A stretch of DNA of 64,000 nucleotides, taken from positions 48,909,790 through 48,973,789 of the forward strand of contig OX459096.1 of NCBI GenBank assembly GCA_949775045.1, written 5' to 3'. This stretch comes from Metridium senile (taxonomy: Eukaryota > Cnidaria > Anthozoa > Actiniaria > Metridiidae). The translations under genes and the position numbers were made by a program. Under the pieces are notes generated by a model that worked only from the letters and a program-made list of their open reading frames with translations, was not told the DNA's origin and did no database searches. Positions 21,901-29,530 of the stretch are shown here, in pieces; the stretch's first letter is position 1; each line of letters opens with the position of its first letter.

Positions 21901-22712
21901 GGGTAGACGTTCGACTGGTCACGAACGAAAAAGATGCTAAAAAGTTGATATCAAAGCCGAACTATCAACATCGCACCATCTTTTGCGAAAATCTAGCTGC
22001 TATCCATATGAAGAAAACAAAGCTGGTATTTAATAAGCCCGTCTACTTAGGTATGTCAATTCTAGACCTTAGTAAAACACTCATGTATGATTTTCACTAT
22101 AATTACATCAAGCTGAAATATGATGAAAAGGCCAAGTTGTTGTTTACCGATACTGACAGTTTGGCATACGAGATTGAAACAGAGGACTTTTACAAAGACA
22201 TTTCTCCAGATGTTAGAGTCAAGTTCGACACTAGTAACTATCCTAAAGATCACCCATCAAGAATTGAGACAGGTGTGAACAAGAAAATCATCGGCATGTT
22301 CAAAGATGAGGCTGGAGGTCGGCAAATTACAGAATTTGTTGGCCTGCGTGCAAAACTCTACTCATACAAGATGGATGAAGGTAAAGAAGAAAAGAAATGC
22401 AAGGGTGTCAAGAAAGCAGTCGTCAAGAAATGCATCAGTTTCGACAACTACAAGGATTGTCTATTCAATAAACAACCACAGATGAGACAGATGAATGTAA
22501 TCAGAAGTCATAAGCATGATGTTTACACTGAAACAGTTAACAAGGTCGCCTTATCACACGAGGATGACAAGCGAGTCATTTGTGAAGATGGTATCCATAC
22601 CTATGCACACGGTCATTTCAAAACAAAATCGGGAGGCAGTTCGGTATCCTCAGGAACAATCTGCAGCTCTTCTCTAACGAACGATCTTCTAGGAGCACCC
22701 TCAGAGAGATAA
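18744..22712 (+). CDS. Polinton protein-primed DNA polymerase B, 1322 aa
   Basis: Replicates the element, presumably with a terminal protein as primer as in other members of the protein-primed family B. An N-terminal Rho/SAP-like domain (residues 1-33, KELKALAKERGIKGYYKLRK) lies within the terminal repeat. A C2H2-like finger (CYRC...HLEYC) is near 410. Exo I (VVYADFESF) is near 468. An endonuclease VII-like zinc site (CHIC...DHCHLTGTYRG..HNECN) is at about 570-600. Exo II (FHNLSGYDSHLF) is near 614 and Exo III-like YHDLYLETDVLLLADVF near 772. Palm motifs are A (YLDANNLYGWAM, about 901), B (NNSVYGKTMEN, about 1036) and C (FTDTDSLAY, about 1135). All catalytic residues appear present and the frame is open. 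The last 33 codons or so overlap the integrase gene tail to tail. The ATG at 18744 is supported by the promoter motif. Confidence 0.95.
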   Translation: MVKQTVKELKALAKERGIKGYYKLRKAELIEALGRQARDPANTPPPHNILDEPIPEINVPILKPSHPSQNSLVPSLKHLAENASASVKKEINKFADWLLSYVPEPIKKTVNKRVKSLKEKVNRIFKKQEDHFTPKEQQTALRGYLKTYRIDGQKGYDPKTFISNIKPKIMDLIKQRKKPVKVKFIFTCKFIKENPATDQIDENSSYFHSTVEIITESTDFSDFFNTMTNRLLELIEQFQNKGSGWQFDQVEYFDINIDPFEPISGSSYIPLPKTLASKQAIINVNNEKDHECFKWAVTSSVFPKEKNPQRLNKQMRENSEKFDWSGIEFPVSLKQIDKFEKQNPYAINVFGYEGDVYPLRISKKHVAAEQPHTINLLLISNDATNHYCWIKNMSKLLSSQVNNHQHARIFCYRCLNSFQSKKSLEKHLEYCSKNEEVKIEMPVDKEGNPTYLTFKNFNRKMRVPFVVYADFESFTENIDTYCPEESKSFTKKYQKHKPSGYCYLIKCFDNQLFPPMLVRHTAESPDEDIPQMFVESLESDIKKIYNTFIKFSKKVKMTLRDKIDYKNVTHCHICEGELGKDKVLDHCHLTGTYRGAAHNECNLQYRIPKVFPVIFHNLSGYDSHLFIKNLGTSKGKINCIPNNEEKYISFTKQIVVNTFTNKEGKQVDVKRDIRFIDSFKFMAASLDSLVDNLPNESFNNLASYYEGEQLQLLLRKGVFPYDWFDGFDKLSSTQLPPTEAFYSRLNDIDISEEDYQHAQKVWETFNMKTMRDYHDLYLETDVLLLADVFENFRDVCLENYGLDPAWYYTAPGLAWDAALKITGVKLELLTDYDMLLMIEKGSRGGVSMISTRYGKANNPYMKLSLTKDQYNDLNKYLSKCGKQKVKSYYDPSKPNKYIVYLDANNLYGWAMSKPLPTHGFKWMSEQELIDWKNLPCILEVDLEYHHHLHDLHNDYPLAPESIKVDKVQKLIPNLNNKSKYVVHHETLKLYESLGLKVTKIHRGITFEESAWLKPYIDMNTDLRAKAANDFEKDFFKLMNNSVYGKTMENIRNRVDVRLVTNEKDAKKLISKPNYQHRTIFCENLAAIHMKKTKLVFNKPVYLGMSILDLSKTLMYDFHYNYIKLKYDEKAKLLFTDTDSLAYEIETEDFYKDISPDVRVKFDTSNYPKDHPSRIETGVNKKIIGMFKDEAGGRQITEFVGLRAKLYSYKMDEGKEEKKCKGVKKAVVKKCISFDNYKDCLFNKQPQMRQMNVIRSHKHDVYTETVNKVALSHEDDKRVICEDGIHTYAHGHFKTKSGGSSVSSGTICSSSLTNDLLGAPSER

Positions 22713-23605
22713 TACAGCACAGGTTGGCCAACCGAAACAACACTGCGTGACAGATCAAAGACTTCCAAACTCCAGACTGGATCCGTGGCTCGTCTGCGTT
22801 CACCCCCTTCATCTTCACCTGGAGCTAATAGATATCTAACTCTAACCCCCGGTGGTAGTCTAACTTCATCAAGTCCAACAACTCGCTTATACTTTGGAGG
22901 ATCAATATCAACCTCTTTCAACCTAATAGCTTTTACAGGTTCTTTGCCTGTGATTCTTATAGGTTGACTATTCAAATTTCTCAAAACATCTGGTAAACGC
23001 TTCACCCAAATTCTTGATCGATCATTACTTACCATCTCCTGAGCGTATTGATGAGAAAACAACCTCTCTGCCAGTGTCCTGTTAGCGCGTTCGACAAAAG
23101 CCTGTGCGCGATGATTCCCAGCTTCACTTCGCTGGATGGTAACACCCTTCTTTTTCATAATCTTTGTTACCTCCCCCATAAATTCAGTCCCTGGATCGAC
23201 AATCACTGTATGAGGCCATTTAAGTTTTCTGGAGTATATCTTTTCAAACCCTTTAGCAATTCCACTCGAATCCTTGGTAGTTAGTGCTTCAGCATCTTTG
23301 TATCTCGAGGCAATATCAATCACGACCAACGCGTAAAGATAGGTTTTTCTGCCTACTTTATCGTGAGGCATAAACAATAGATCGGCTTGATGAATCTGAT
23401 TAGGCTTATCCACAACCCAGTGAGGTCTGGGGATATATTTTGGAGCTGGTAGATAGATCTGCCATAATGCTTGTTTCTCAAGCCATTTTCTAACTTTGTC
23501 TTCACTGACCTTAGCCTTTTCAGCTAATTTAGGGATAGCTGAATAACCTTTCCAGTACCCCCTGGTACTGTAGTATATTTTTGATAATCTGATTTCGTTA
23601 CTCAT
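22613..23605 (-). CDS. Polinton RVE-type integrase, 330 aa
   Basis: DDE integrase related to those of retroviruses and LTR retrotransposons. It inserts the element and generates the 6-bp target duplication. An N-terminal helix-turn-helix-like part covers about residues 20-50. The catalytic triad is D75 (IHQADLLFM), D137 (TVIVDPGTEF) and E172 (FVERANRTL), with 34 residues between the last two. A C-terminal basic, beta-rich tail (residues 255-330) may be the SH3-like DNA-binding part. The frame is intact. It is divergent from the capsid gene with only 33 bp between start codons, and overlaps the polB stop by 100 bp. Confidence 0.95.
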   Translation of the reverse strand: MSNEIRLSKIYYSTRGYWKGYSAIPKLAEKAKVSEDKVRKWLEKQALWQIYLPAPKYIPRPHWVVDKPNQIHQADLLFMPHDKVGRKTYLYALVVIDIASRYKDAEALTTKDSSGIAKGFEKIYSRKLKWPHTVIVDPGTEFMGEVTKIMKKKGVTIQRSEAGNHRAQAFVERANRTLAERLFSHQYAQEMVSNDRSRIWVKRLPDVLRNLNSQPIRITGKEPVKAIRLKEVDIDPPKYKRVVGLDEVRLPPGVRVRYLLAPGEDEGGERRRATDPVWSLEVFDLSRSVVSVGQPVLYYLSEGAPRRSFVREELQIVPEDTELPPDFVLK

Positions 23606-23638
23606 TTAAAGATTATCTCTCCTTTTCTTAAAATAATT
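23603..23638 (+). promoter_or_regulatory. 33-bp divergent promoter between integrase and capsid genes
   Basis: CATTTAAAGATTATCTCTCC starts within the integrase start codon and lies 36 bp before the capsid ATG at 23639. In the other direction the integrase has TTTTAAGAAAAGG as its nearest AT-rich motif. Confidence 0.5.
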
Positions 23639-24877
23639 ATGTCTCAAGCTATATCAGAAAAAATTAACCCAAACAGGATCCCACGAGAGCCCTTCGGCTT
23701 GAAAGCGGAATCGTCGCTGAATCGAATTACACTCAATCCCTCATCCGCTAGTCCTGGAGAAACTCTCTATATAAATATTCCAAAACTTGCAGAGAATGTA
23801 GTGATTGTTCCAGGAAGCGTATCTCTCCTATTTGACTTGAATGTAACAGGTCATGCCAACAACACCCTCGTAAATAACGTAGGCAGTAACCTTGTTTCCC
23901 GACTCAAGGTTCTTTTTGGTGGAGAAACACTACAGGATACTCAAAGATACGATCTCTTTCAAACCTACCATGACCTTTACTTACCAGCTGAAGATCGTGA
24001 GGATAGATTAAAACAAGGTATTTCCTCTGAAAACATGAGGAAGCTCAGGACGAACGCAGGTGACAAGTCAAGCTCAGATGCTAAGGAAGTAGCTCTTGCA
24101 GCAGTTCACAACACCAAGTACTGTATCCCACTCAACCATCCTATTCTCAGCGAGCATGGGGCTTTCTATCCAAAGGCGTTACCTCATCCACTGACCTTTG
24201 AGATTACTCTAGCCTCAGTTTCCGATGTTGTTGTTTATGCTGACACGGTCAAGACTCCAACGTACACAATCACAAACCTTGAGTTGGAATATGCTTGCAT
24301 CTCAAGCGAATACTTGGCTCGTGAGGCGTTGTCAGCTTATCAGGTTGGTAAAGGATTCTTTTACGAGAACGTCATTCTCCACAAAACATTCACCATTTCC
24401 AAACCTAATGATAGTGTCATAAACGAGCACATTAATCTACCGAGGAGGTCAATGACAGGGATATTGTGCTTGTTCACAGAGAGCTACACTGGAGGAACAA
24501 GAGATTCCGAAAAGTTTGTCAATCCAAGTATCACATCAATCAACATTAACGTTGATGGCATGCCAAACCGCCTCTACTCCAAGGGAATGGTACCGTCAGA
24601 CCTCTGGGAGTCGGTAAAGAAACGTTTCGGTAGAGAGGGCGTCAAGCAAAAGGATTTTTACGCTAATAACAAGTTTGCTCTGTGGATTGACTTGAGGGCA
24701 CACCCAGATAACAGCATTCACGGAGGAGGTCTGGTCTTGAACAACACGCGAGACGGAGTAAAACTAGAAATGAAACGGAAAGTTGGAGGAACGGGAAATA
24801 TCAACTGTCACATGTTTGTAGTGGCCGATGCGTTGATGGAGGTTATGAACTCGAATTTGAAAGCAATCATGTATTAA
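23639..24877 (+). CDS. Polinton major capsid protein (double jelly-roll type), 412 aa
   Basis: Position and sequence fit the Polinton major capsid protein, which forms pseudo-hexameric capsomers in related viruses. Beta-rich segments dominate: TLYINIPKLAENVVIVPGSV (about 41-60), LKVLFGGETLQDTQRYDLFQ (about 87-107), and PLTFEITLASVSDVVVYADT in the middle. A second strand-rich half (LPRRSMTGILCLFTESYTGG, KFALWIDLR) follows. Assignment to the double jelly-roll fold is from family resemblance, not structure prediction. The frame is intact. Neighbours, in order: integrase (divergent), then packaging ATPase 26 bp downstream. Confidence 0.82.
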   Translation: MSQAISEKINPNRIPREPFGLKAESSLNRITLNPSSASPGETLYINIPKLAENVVIVPGSVSLLFDLNVTGHANNTLVNNVGSNLVSRLKVLFGGETLQDTQRYDLFQTYHDLYLPAEDREDRLKQGISSENMRKLRTNAGDKSSSDAKEVALAAVHNTKYCIPLNHPILSEHGAFYPKALPHPLTFEITLASVSDVVVYADTVKTPTYTITNLELEYACISSEYLAREALSAYQVGKGFFYENVILHKTFTISKPNDSVINEHINLPRRSMTGILCLFTESYTGGTRDSEKFVNPSITSININVDGMPNRLYSKGMVPSDLWESVKKRFGREGVKQKDFYANNKFALWIDLRAHPDNSIHGGGLVLNNTRDGVKLEMKRKVGGTGNINCHMFVVADALMEVMNSNLKAIMY

Positions 24878-24903
24878 AAAAGACTTGTGTGATAATACAA
24901 AGA

Positions 24904-25530
24904 ATGGAAGAATTACGAGATAAAACACCATTTCATTGTATTATCACAGGACCTACTAATTGTGGGAAAACAAAATATTTAATAGAACAACTCCGAGGAC
25001 CGTTTCGGCATGTCTTTGAGTACATTGTCTTGATGTGTCCGACCTATGCAAAGAATAAGACATATCACAGATTTGCCAAGGGCGACAAACGCTTTATTGT
25101 GCTGTCTCCAGATGCTAGCAACAGTGATGAGATTAACGACCTGTTAAAGTTAACCACAGAATTGCTCTCTGGTACAAATACGTTAATTATTTTAGACGAC
25201 TGTGCCGTGTCTAAGGACTTGAAGCAACGTTCTAACAAGTTTATCGATCTTGCCTTTTCTGGTAGGCACGAGGGATTATCTGTATGGGTTTTGACACAAC
25301 AACTAACCTCGATAGCAAAACCGTTTCGCGACAACGTCGCCTGTGTAGTGGCATTCCATAATCCATCTCAAATTGGTGCAAAAACTCTCTTTGAAGATTA
25401 TGGAGATGACTTGGATGTTGAAACACGTAAAAAATTCAAAGAACTTTTAAAAGCGGAACGATATTCGAGGCTGTGTTTCTGTTTGAGGTATCCATTTCAG
25501 TGTTATTTGGAGATTCCTGCGGTGATTTAA
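24904..25530 (+). CDS. A32-like genome-packaging ATPase, 208 aa
   Basis: FtsK/HerA-type ATPase thought to drive DNA into the capsid. Walker A is GPTNCGKT at about residues 16-23. Walker B is TLIILDDCAV at about 97-106. A sensor-like LTQQLTS follows near 132. The ATG at 24904 is preferred because the frame upstream only offers GTG at 24889. A weak TATTAAAAAAG motif lies about 30 bp upstream. Length and order next to the capsid gene are typical. Confidence 0.92.
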   Translation: MEELRDKTPFHCIITGPTNCGKTKYLIEQLRGPFRHVFEYIVLMCPTYAKNKTYHRFAKGDKRFIVLSPDASNSDEINDLLKLTTELLSGTNTLIILDDCAVSKDLKQRSNKFIDLAFSGRHEGLSVWVLTQQLTSIAKPFRDNVACVVAFHNPSQIGAKTLFEDYGDDLDVETRKKFKELLKAERYSRLCFCLRYPFQCYLEIPAVI

Positions 25531-25559
25531 AAGAATCTATGTATTATTATAAAAGTAAG
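25523..25559 (+). promoter_or_regulatory. ATTTAAAA promoter-type motif
   Basis: GATTTAAAAGAAT overlaps the end of the ATPase gene and lies 37 bp before the ATG at 25560, which supports that start over upstream in-frame codons. Confidence 0.5.
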
Positions 25560-26069
25560 ATGGCAAGCGTTGAGGATTATATGAATGAACAGCAGGACAC
25601 TGCGCCTAAAGATGATGATGTTGAAGTAAAACGTGAGTCACTGGCCATTCTCGCATCGTTGGGGACTACTAAGGAGTATCTAGGTGTTAACATGAGTTTA
25701 GGTGATATTAAGAAACTCTCAAACAGTGAAGTCGAAAAGTACTTTGTTCGCTATCAGACTGTCTTGGGAAAACAGGTCACAGGGGGATTAGTGGAGTCAA
25801 CTATTCAAGTAGCCACTCAAGCCATATCTTATGTAATTCCTATTGATGACTCCGATGCCCTATGCAGAGACTTGCGGAACGACGAGTTGGTAAAGCGTGA
25901 ACTTTCAAACTTTGCAGGTCTCTTGGTGTTGAAAGGGGGTCGAATGGTAGCACTTGCTAGCGCCCTCTTTCAAGTTGCTAAGCATGTTAAATTAAGAGAA
26001 TCAGAGGAGACTGTTAATACAACCCAAGAACTTTCAAGCACAACTGAGCAAACTCTTGAGCACAACTGA
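25560..26069 (+). CDS. Conserved Polinton protein of unknown function, 169 aa
   Basis: Acidic N-terminus (residues 1-25), then a helical region with LGTTKEYLGVNMSLGDIKKL and a YQTVLGKQVTGGLVEST block. A hydrophobic C-terminal helix (ALASALFQVAKHVK) is followed by a Thr/Glu-rich tail. I recall similar proteins in cnidarian Polintons, but no role is known to me. The start at 25560 is placed by the ATTTAAAA motif 37 bp upstream. The stop lies inside the first unit of a 22-bp tandem repeat. Candidate roles (minor capsid or core component) are guesses. Confidence 0.75.
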   Translation: MASVEDYMNEQQDTAPKDDDVEVKRESLAILASLGTTKEYLGVNMSLGDIKKLSNSEVEKYFVRYQTVLGKQVTGGLVESTIQVATQAISYVIPIDDSDALCRDLRNDELVKRELSNFAGLLVLKGGRMVALASALFQVAKHVKLRESEETVNTTQELSSTTEQTLEHN

Positions 26070-26108
26070 GCAAACTCTTGAGCACAACTGAGCAAACTCT
26101 TGAGCACA
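26043..26108 (+). repeat. 22-bp tandem repeat at gene end
   Basis: Three units of AACTGAGCAAACTCTTGAGC AC. The first unit contains the last codons and stop of the preceding gene. Because 22 is not a multiple of three, the later units do not extend the protein. Confidence 0.9.
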
Positions 26109-26120
26109 CCACTAAGATGT

Positions 26121-26162
26121 CATTTAAAGATTATGTTTCTTATTTACAAACAAAATAAGAAA
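26121..26162 (+). promoter_or_regulatory. Promoter motif plus start-codon hairpin A
   Basis: CATTTAAAGATTA at 26121-26133. A perfect 10-bp stem follows: TTTCTTATTT at 26136-26145 pairs with AAATAAGAAA at 26153-26162, with a 7-nt loop. The last paired base is the A of the ATG at 26162. Confidence 0.65.
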
Positions 26163-26552
26163 TGTCTGACGAAAATCAAGAGGTTGAACAGATTACTAGG
26201 AACCCGCAACCGTCAAAAAGCAAGGAGAAAGATCCTAAAAAAAGTCGCTGCTGGTAAGAAACTTGCTGAATATAATAGGAAGGCGAAAGAAGCACTAGCT
26301 AGGGAAATAAAACGTGAGTCTGAAGAACCGACTGACGAAGGAACAAACGAATCTCGAGCTTGGATTCCGGAGCTATCTTTTACAACCGTGCTTTCTCTAG
26401 TTGGAATAGGGTTTACTGCAGTGGATATGTATATGCGTTTTTACAAAAAAAAAGAGGGTGAACAGAGTAAGAATAATAGCGAACAGAGCAAAAGGTCGAC
26501 TCAACCCTCAAAAATTCCTGTAGCCACAACTCCAAAAATAGGAATGTTGTGA
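26162..26552 (+). pseudogene. Small single-TM Polinton protein, split by a one-base frameshift
   Basis: The ATG placed by the promoter motif and hairpin (26162) opens 31 codons and then stops. Removing one A from the A7 run at about 26236-26242 would join it to the long downstream frame. That frame has a basic helix (KKLAEYNRKAKEALAREIKR), one membrane segment (SFTTVLSLVGIGFTAVDMYM) and a Lys/Ser-rich tail. Without the shift, only an unnatural upstream start exists for the second part. Either this copy is damaged, or the run allows slippage. No function recognised. Confidence 0.6.
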
Positions 26553-26581
26553 TTTAAAGATTAATTGGGGATAAGTAAAAT
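26551..26581 (+). promoter_or_regulatory. ATTTAAAG promoter-type motif
   Basis: GATTTAAAGATTAATTGGGG at 26551, 31 bp before the ATG at 26582. No hairpin. Confidence 0.5.
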
Positions 26582-26809
26582 ATGTCAAGCGAACAAAATA
26601 AACTAGTGAAAACGGTTACCAACGCCTCTCTGCTTATCGGTCTATCTGCCGGTGTGGGTTACGTTGGAAAGAAAGTTATGAAAGAATCGTTTATCAATGA
26701 CCCCTCTTCATCTATCGTTAGTTATGCCAAGTGGGTTGCGGTTCTGTCTGGAAGTATGTACTTGAAAGACTATCTGGAAACTCAAAAGATCATACCTAAA
26801 ACCATCTAA
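26582..26809 (+). CDS. Small membrane protein of the Polinton, 75 aa
   Basis: One or two short hydrophobic segments (ASLLIGLSAGVGYVGKKV, about 16-33; WVAVLSGSMYL, about 51-61) and a charged tail. Supported as a gene by its own ATTTAAAG motif and tight spacing (29 bp after the preceding stop, 22 bp before the next gene). Function unknown. Confidence 0.65.
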   Translation: MSSEQNKLVKTVTNASLLIGLSAGVGYVGKKVMKESFINDPSSSIVSYAKWVAVLSGSMYLKDYLETQKIIPKTI

Positions 26810-26831
26810 AAAATACTGCTTTGATTAATAA

Positions 26832-27248
26832 ATGGCAACTATAGCATTGATGATTGGTGGAGCTATTCTTAATGCAACAGCATTTGTTGGAGGGAGTTAC
26901 CTTGCAAAATACTTGTCTTCTGATGGTACTCGTGTTGACGAAGAAAAAATAAGACATGATAAAGCGCTTGAAAAGTATCAACAAGCAATGGGTGAGTGGC
27001 AGAAAAAAAGACAGGAATACCAGGATTGGTTGGCGAAAGAATACAATAATAAAGTTCGTGCTGATGAGAACGATAAAGAGACAGATGAGGCTTTCAGATT
27101 ATACGCTCAAACACATCCAGATTTTGATTTGAAAGAGCCCGAGCGCTCAGAATACTACAGACCGAGTAGCGACCAAAAGATGGGAGAGATGGCATATGTT
27201 GGAGGTGGAATGTTAGCTCTTGGCTATGTAGCGAGTAAATGGATATAG
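26832..27248 (+). CDS. Conserved Polinton protein with terminal membrane segments, 138 aa
   Basis: An N-terminal hydrophobic segment (residues 3-24, Gly/Ala-rich) is followed by a charged helical middle (EKIRHDKALEKYQQAMGEWQ, about 38-57) and a DEAFRLYA block. A conserved-looking SEYYRPSSDQKMGE precedes a C-terminal membrane segment (119-136). The layout matches a protein I recall from many cnidarian Polintons; its role is unknown to me. The upstream AT-rich motif is weak (ATCTAAAAAAT). Confidence 0.75.
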   Translation: MATIALMIGGAILNATAFVGGSYLAKYLSSDGTRVDEEKIRHDKALEKYQQAMGEWQKKRQEYQDWLAKEYNNKVRADENDKETDEAFRLYAQTHPDFDLKEPERSEYYRPSSDQKMGEMAYVGGGMLALGYVASKWI

Positions 27249-27260
27249 TTCTTCGGTGTA

Positions 27261-27298
27261 GATTTAAAGATTTCTTATTTAATTTTCAAAATAAGAAA
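27261..27298 (+). promoter_or_regulatory. Promoter motif plus start-codon hairpin B
   Basis: GATTTAAAGA at 27261-27270. A perfect 10-bp stem follows directly: TTTCTTATTT at 27271-27280 pairs with AAATAAGAAA at 27289-27298, with an 8-nt loop. The last paired base is the A of the ATG at 27298. Confidence 0.7.
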
Positions 27299-28209
27299 TG
27301 GACACTGACCCAGAGATTCCCGATAGAGAAAATCCTTTCGAACCCACTGATCCAGGCGATGATAATGGGGGTGAGTCAATCCCCATGACATCCACATCCA
27401 CTCATGATCCTTTCCACCGTCATACTACAGATGAAACATCGTTTATACATGGTGTGGATGAACATACCCTACTAATACGTAGAGAAGAGAGGGTTGAAAA
27501 CGCTTGGGATAGAATTCGTGAAAAATACCCAAATATAAACCCTGCGAAATCATCCTTTACAGCTACTCTCGATGAATATGGCAATGTCGTCGTAAAGCTT
27601 AAAAGGTTGGGTGGTAGGGCTAGACCATTATTTGACGCAGGAGGTGAGTTGAATGAAAAGCTCCCTTCTTCTATCAAGAAAAGCCTTGGACCATCTGCTG
27701 AAGAGGTTATCCGCTCCAATGAAGAAGAGGTTGCAAAGAGAGAAGAAAAGTTGAGACAGTTAGAGACCAAGCGAAAGGAAGTCCCTGAGAATCAAAGAGA
27801 GACAATAGATACACAGATTGGGGAAACACAGAGTGAGATTGAACAACTAGAGCGGGAGAATGAGACCATAGAGGAAAGGATGTCTCTGAAGGACCGTGTA
27901 AAGGCGATTTTTAAGAAATATGGATTTACCACCGTTGCTGTGGTTACCGCTGTGGGTGTGGTCATCGCCGTTATTGTCTCTAATCTGAAGAAGGGCTTGA
28001 CAAGTGTTGCAAAAGGTGTTGGAAATGGTCTGAAAACCATAGGTAAAAAATTGGGTGAAATACTCCCGGGAATGGTTGGTGCGATAGCTAGTTTCATATT
28101 CAAAACGGCAGGAGAAGTTGTCGGCTTTTTAGCCAAAAACGCGTGGCTTCTCATCGTCGCTGTCGTCCTATATTTTGTAGAACAATTTAAAAGGAGACGA
28201 AATTCTTAA
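27298..28209 (+). CDS. Polinton coiled-coil membrane protein, 303 aa
   Basis: Acidic, Pro-rich N-terminus (1-45), then a globular part (60-115) and a coiled coil (about 134-200, rich in Glu/Arg/Gln). A strongly hydrophobic helix lies at 209-230 (FTTVAVVTAVGVVIAVIVSN), followed by an amphipathic Lys/Gly stretch (231-256) and two more hydrophobic segments (257-278, 281-297). I recall relatives in cnidarian Polintons; function is not established. The membrane-active C-terminus could act in assembly or in contact with host membranes, which is inference. Confidence 0.75.
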   Translation: MDTDPEIPDRENPFEPTDPGDDNGGESIPMTSTSTHDPFHRHTTDETSFIHGVDEHTLLIRREERVENAWDRIREKYPNINPAKSSFTATLDEYGNVVVKLKRLGGRARPLFDAGGELNEKLPSSIKKSLGPSAEEVIRSNEEEVAKREEKLRQLETKRKEVPENQRETIDTQIGETQSEIEQLERENETIEERMSLKDRVKAIFKKYGFTTVAVVTAVGVVIAVIVSNLKKGLTSVAKGVGNGLKTIGKKLGEILPGMVGAIASFIFKTAGEVVGFLAKNAWLLIVAVVLYFVEQFKRRRNS

Positions 28210-28212
28210 TAA

Positions 28213-28849
28213 ATGGTATTACTCTACATTGAAGGTAAAGTTGGTGACTTCACAGTCTATTTAGAACAGCCCTTGAAAAGCCGTGGTTTATTACGTTGCG
28301 AAGGTGCACTTTTTATAATCGCTGGAAGAATCTTTCAAGTGAGGGAACCGTTTCTGACGGTGAAAACATTATCCTAAAGATCCCTGCAGGATATTATACG
28401 GTTGAAACGCTAAAACGTCAAATAGATGAGGCTGGCTTTGCGTCTTGGTGAAAAGGCAATCTCTATTGAAAAATCATCACTCAAAGCTCATCAAAACGTT
28501 GTGTTGAATGATTCACTTGCCGGCCTGTTAGGACTCAAAAACAAAAAAGCTGAAAGCAAAAACTCAACACGAGATACAGATAAAGACTCTTGACGCTATT
28601 TTTATCCACTGCGACCTTGTGAGCGCATCTGGCGTCCTCAAACAAGGAGCTCCCTCACAAATCTTAGCATGTATAGAGGTTGATAAAGGGGTTGGGGAAA
28701 AGATAAACTTTAGTCCACACAGTCCGATACAGCTAAGTGCCACATCAGTTGATTACGTGAGTAGTCTTCGTTTTAGTATGAAGGACGGTGATGGTAATAC
28801 AATAGAGAGTGATCTCTACCCGATACGTCTAATTTTAGAAATTACTTAA
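28213..28849 (+). pseudogene. Penton (minor capsid, single jelly-roll) gene broken by several frameshifts
   Basis: A start codon follows AATTTAAAAGGAG by about 27 bp. The product would be the vertex protein of the capsid. The coding signal moves between frames at least three times: near 28310, near 28440 and near 28592. Stops follow in each abandoned frame. The final part (28607-28849) is the most recognisable, with IHCDLV, GAPSQILACIEV and a closing LRFSMKDGDGNTIESDLYP strand pattern. Position between membrane proteins fits the usual gene order. As read, no functional penton can be made. Homopolymer errors in the assembly could mimic part of this. Confidence 0.75.
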
Positions 28850-28876
28850 AGAATAACCTCTCTCCATAATAAAAAT
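28847..28876 (+). promoter_or_regulatory. CTTAAAG promoter-type motif
   Basis: ACTTAAAGAATAACCTCTCT CC overlaps the penton stop, 30 bp before the ATG at 28877. It shares the CTCTCC box with the capsid gene leader. Confidence 0.45.
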
Positions 28877-29470
28877 ATGGATGAATACAATCAAATCTAC
28901 CCAAATGTGTCACAAAGTGGTGATAACTTCAGACTTCAAAAGACCTATGACGCCTTGGGAAGTTTGGAAAAAGAAGTCAAACATTATGAGAACGTGAGAA
29001 AAAAGTATAAACGAACGCAGAGCACGTTTTCAAAGTTAAGTATGGGCACGGGAGTCCTATCCGTCACTCTCGGGTCTGGTGGTTTAGGTACGTCTCTGTC
29101 CGGTTTTGGACTTGTCGTAGGAGTTCCGTTGGGAGCTTTAGCAGGTGTTTTTGGTCTTACGTCTGTAGGCTGTGCGGCGGTTTCTAAACGACTGTCGCAA
29201 AAAGTCTCTAAGCACGACCAAACGGTGGCAGTGGCAAGAGCAAAAGTAAATAGCATACGTGACTTGGTTTCTAAAGCTCTGAAAGACAACAAAATATCAG
29301 ACGAAGAGTTTTCCTTGATCTTGAATGAGGTGGATAAGTTTGAGGTTCTAAAGCTCCAGATTCGTCAAAAGTCAAGAAAAGAGGATGAAAAAAACGTAAA
29401 CATTACCAAGCTGAGGGAAGAAGTGAGAGGAGAAATTTTAAAAGAACTAACGAAAGGACCCGCTCGGTGA
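28877..29470 (+). CDS. Polinton protein with glycine-rich membrane hairpin, 197 aa
   Basis: An N-terminal helical region (20-50, KTYDALGSLEKEVKHYENVR) is followed by two Gly-rich hydrophobic segments (about 57-80 and 80-102) that could form a membrane hairpin. The C-terminal half is charged and helical (120-195). Recalled from other cnidarian Polintons without a known function. Overlap of its promoter with the penton gene end shows compact packing. Confidence 0.7.
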   Translation: MDEYNQIYPNVSQSGDNFRLQKTYDALGSLEKEVKHYENVRKKYKRTQSTFSKLSMGTGVLSVTLGSGGLGTSLSGFGLVVGVPLGALAGVFGLTSVGCAAVSKRLSQKVSKHDQTVAVARAKVNSIRDLVSKALKDNKISDEEFSLILNEVDKFEVLKLQIRQKSRKEDEKNVNITKLREEVRGEILKELTKGPAR

Positions 29471-29530
29471 AATTTCTGTTTGAAAGAACACCCTTCGGTT
29501 GGATCTATGAATTGAGATATACAAAGAACT

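Noticed and set aside
19990..22260. Minus-strand frames inside the polymerase gene
   Set aside because: Shadows of the strong plus-strand polymerase frame.
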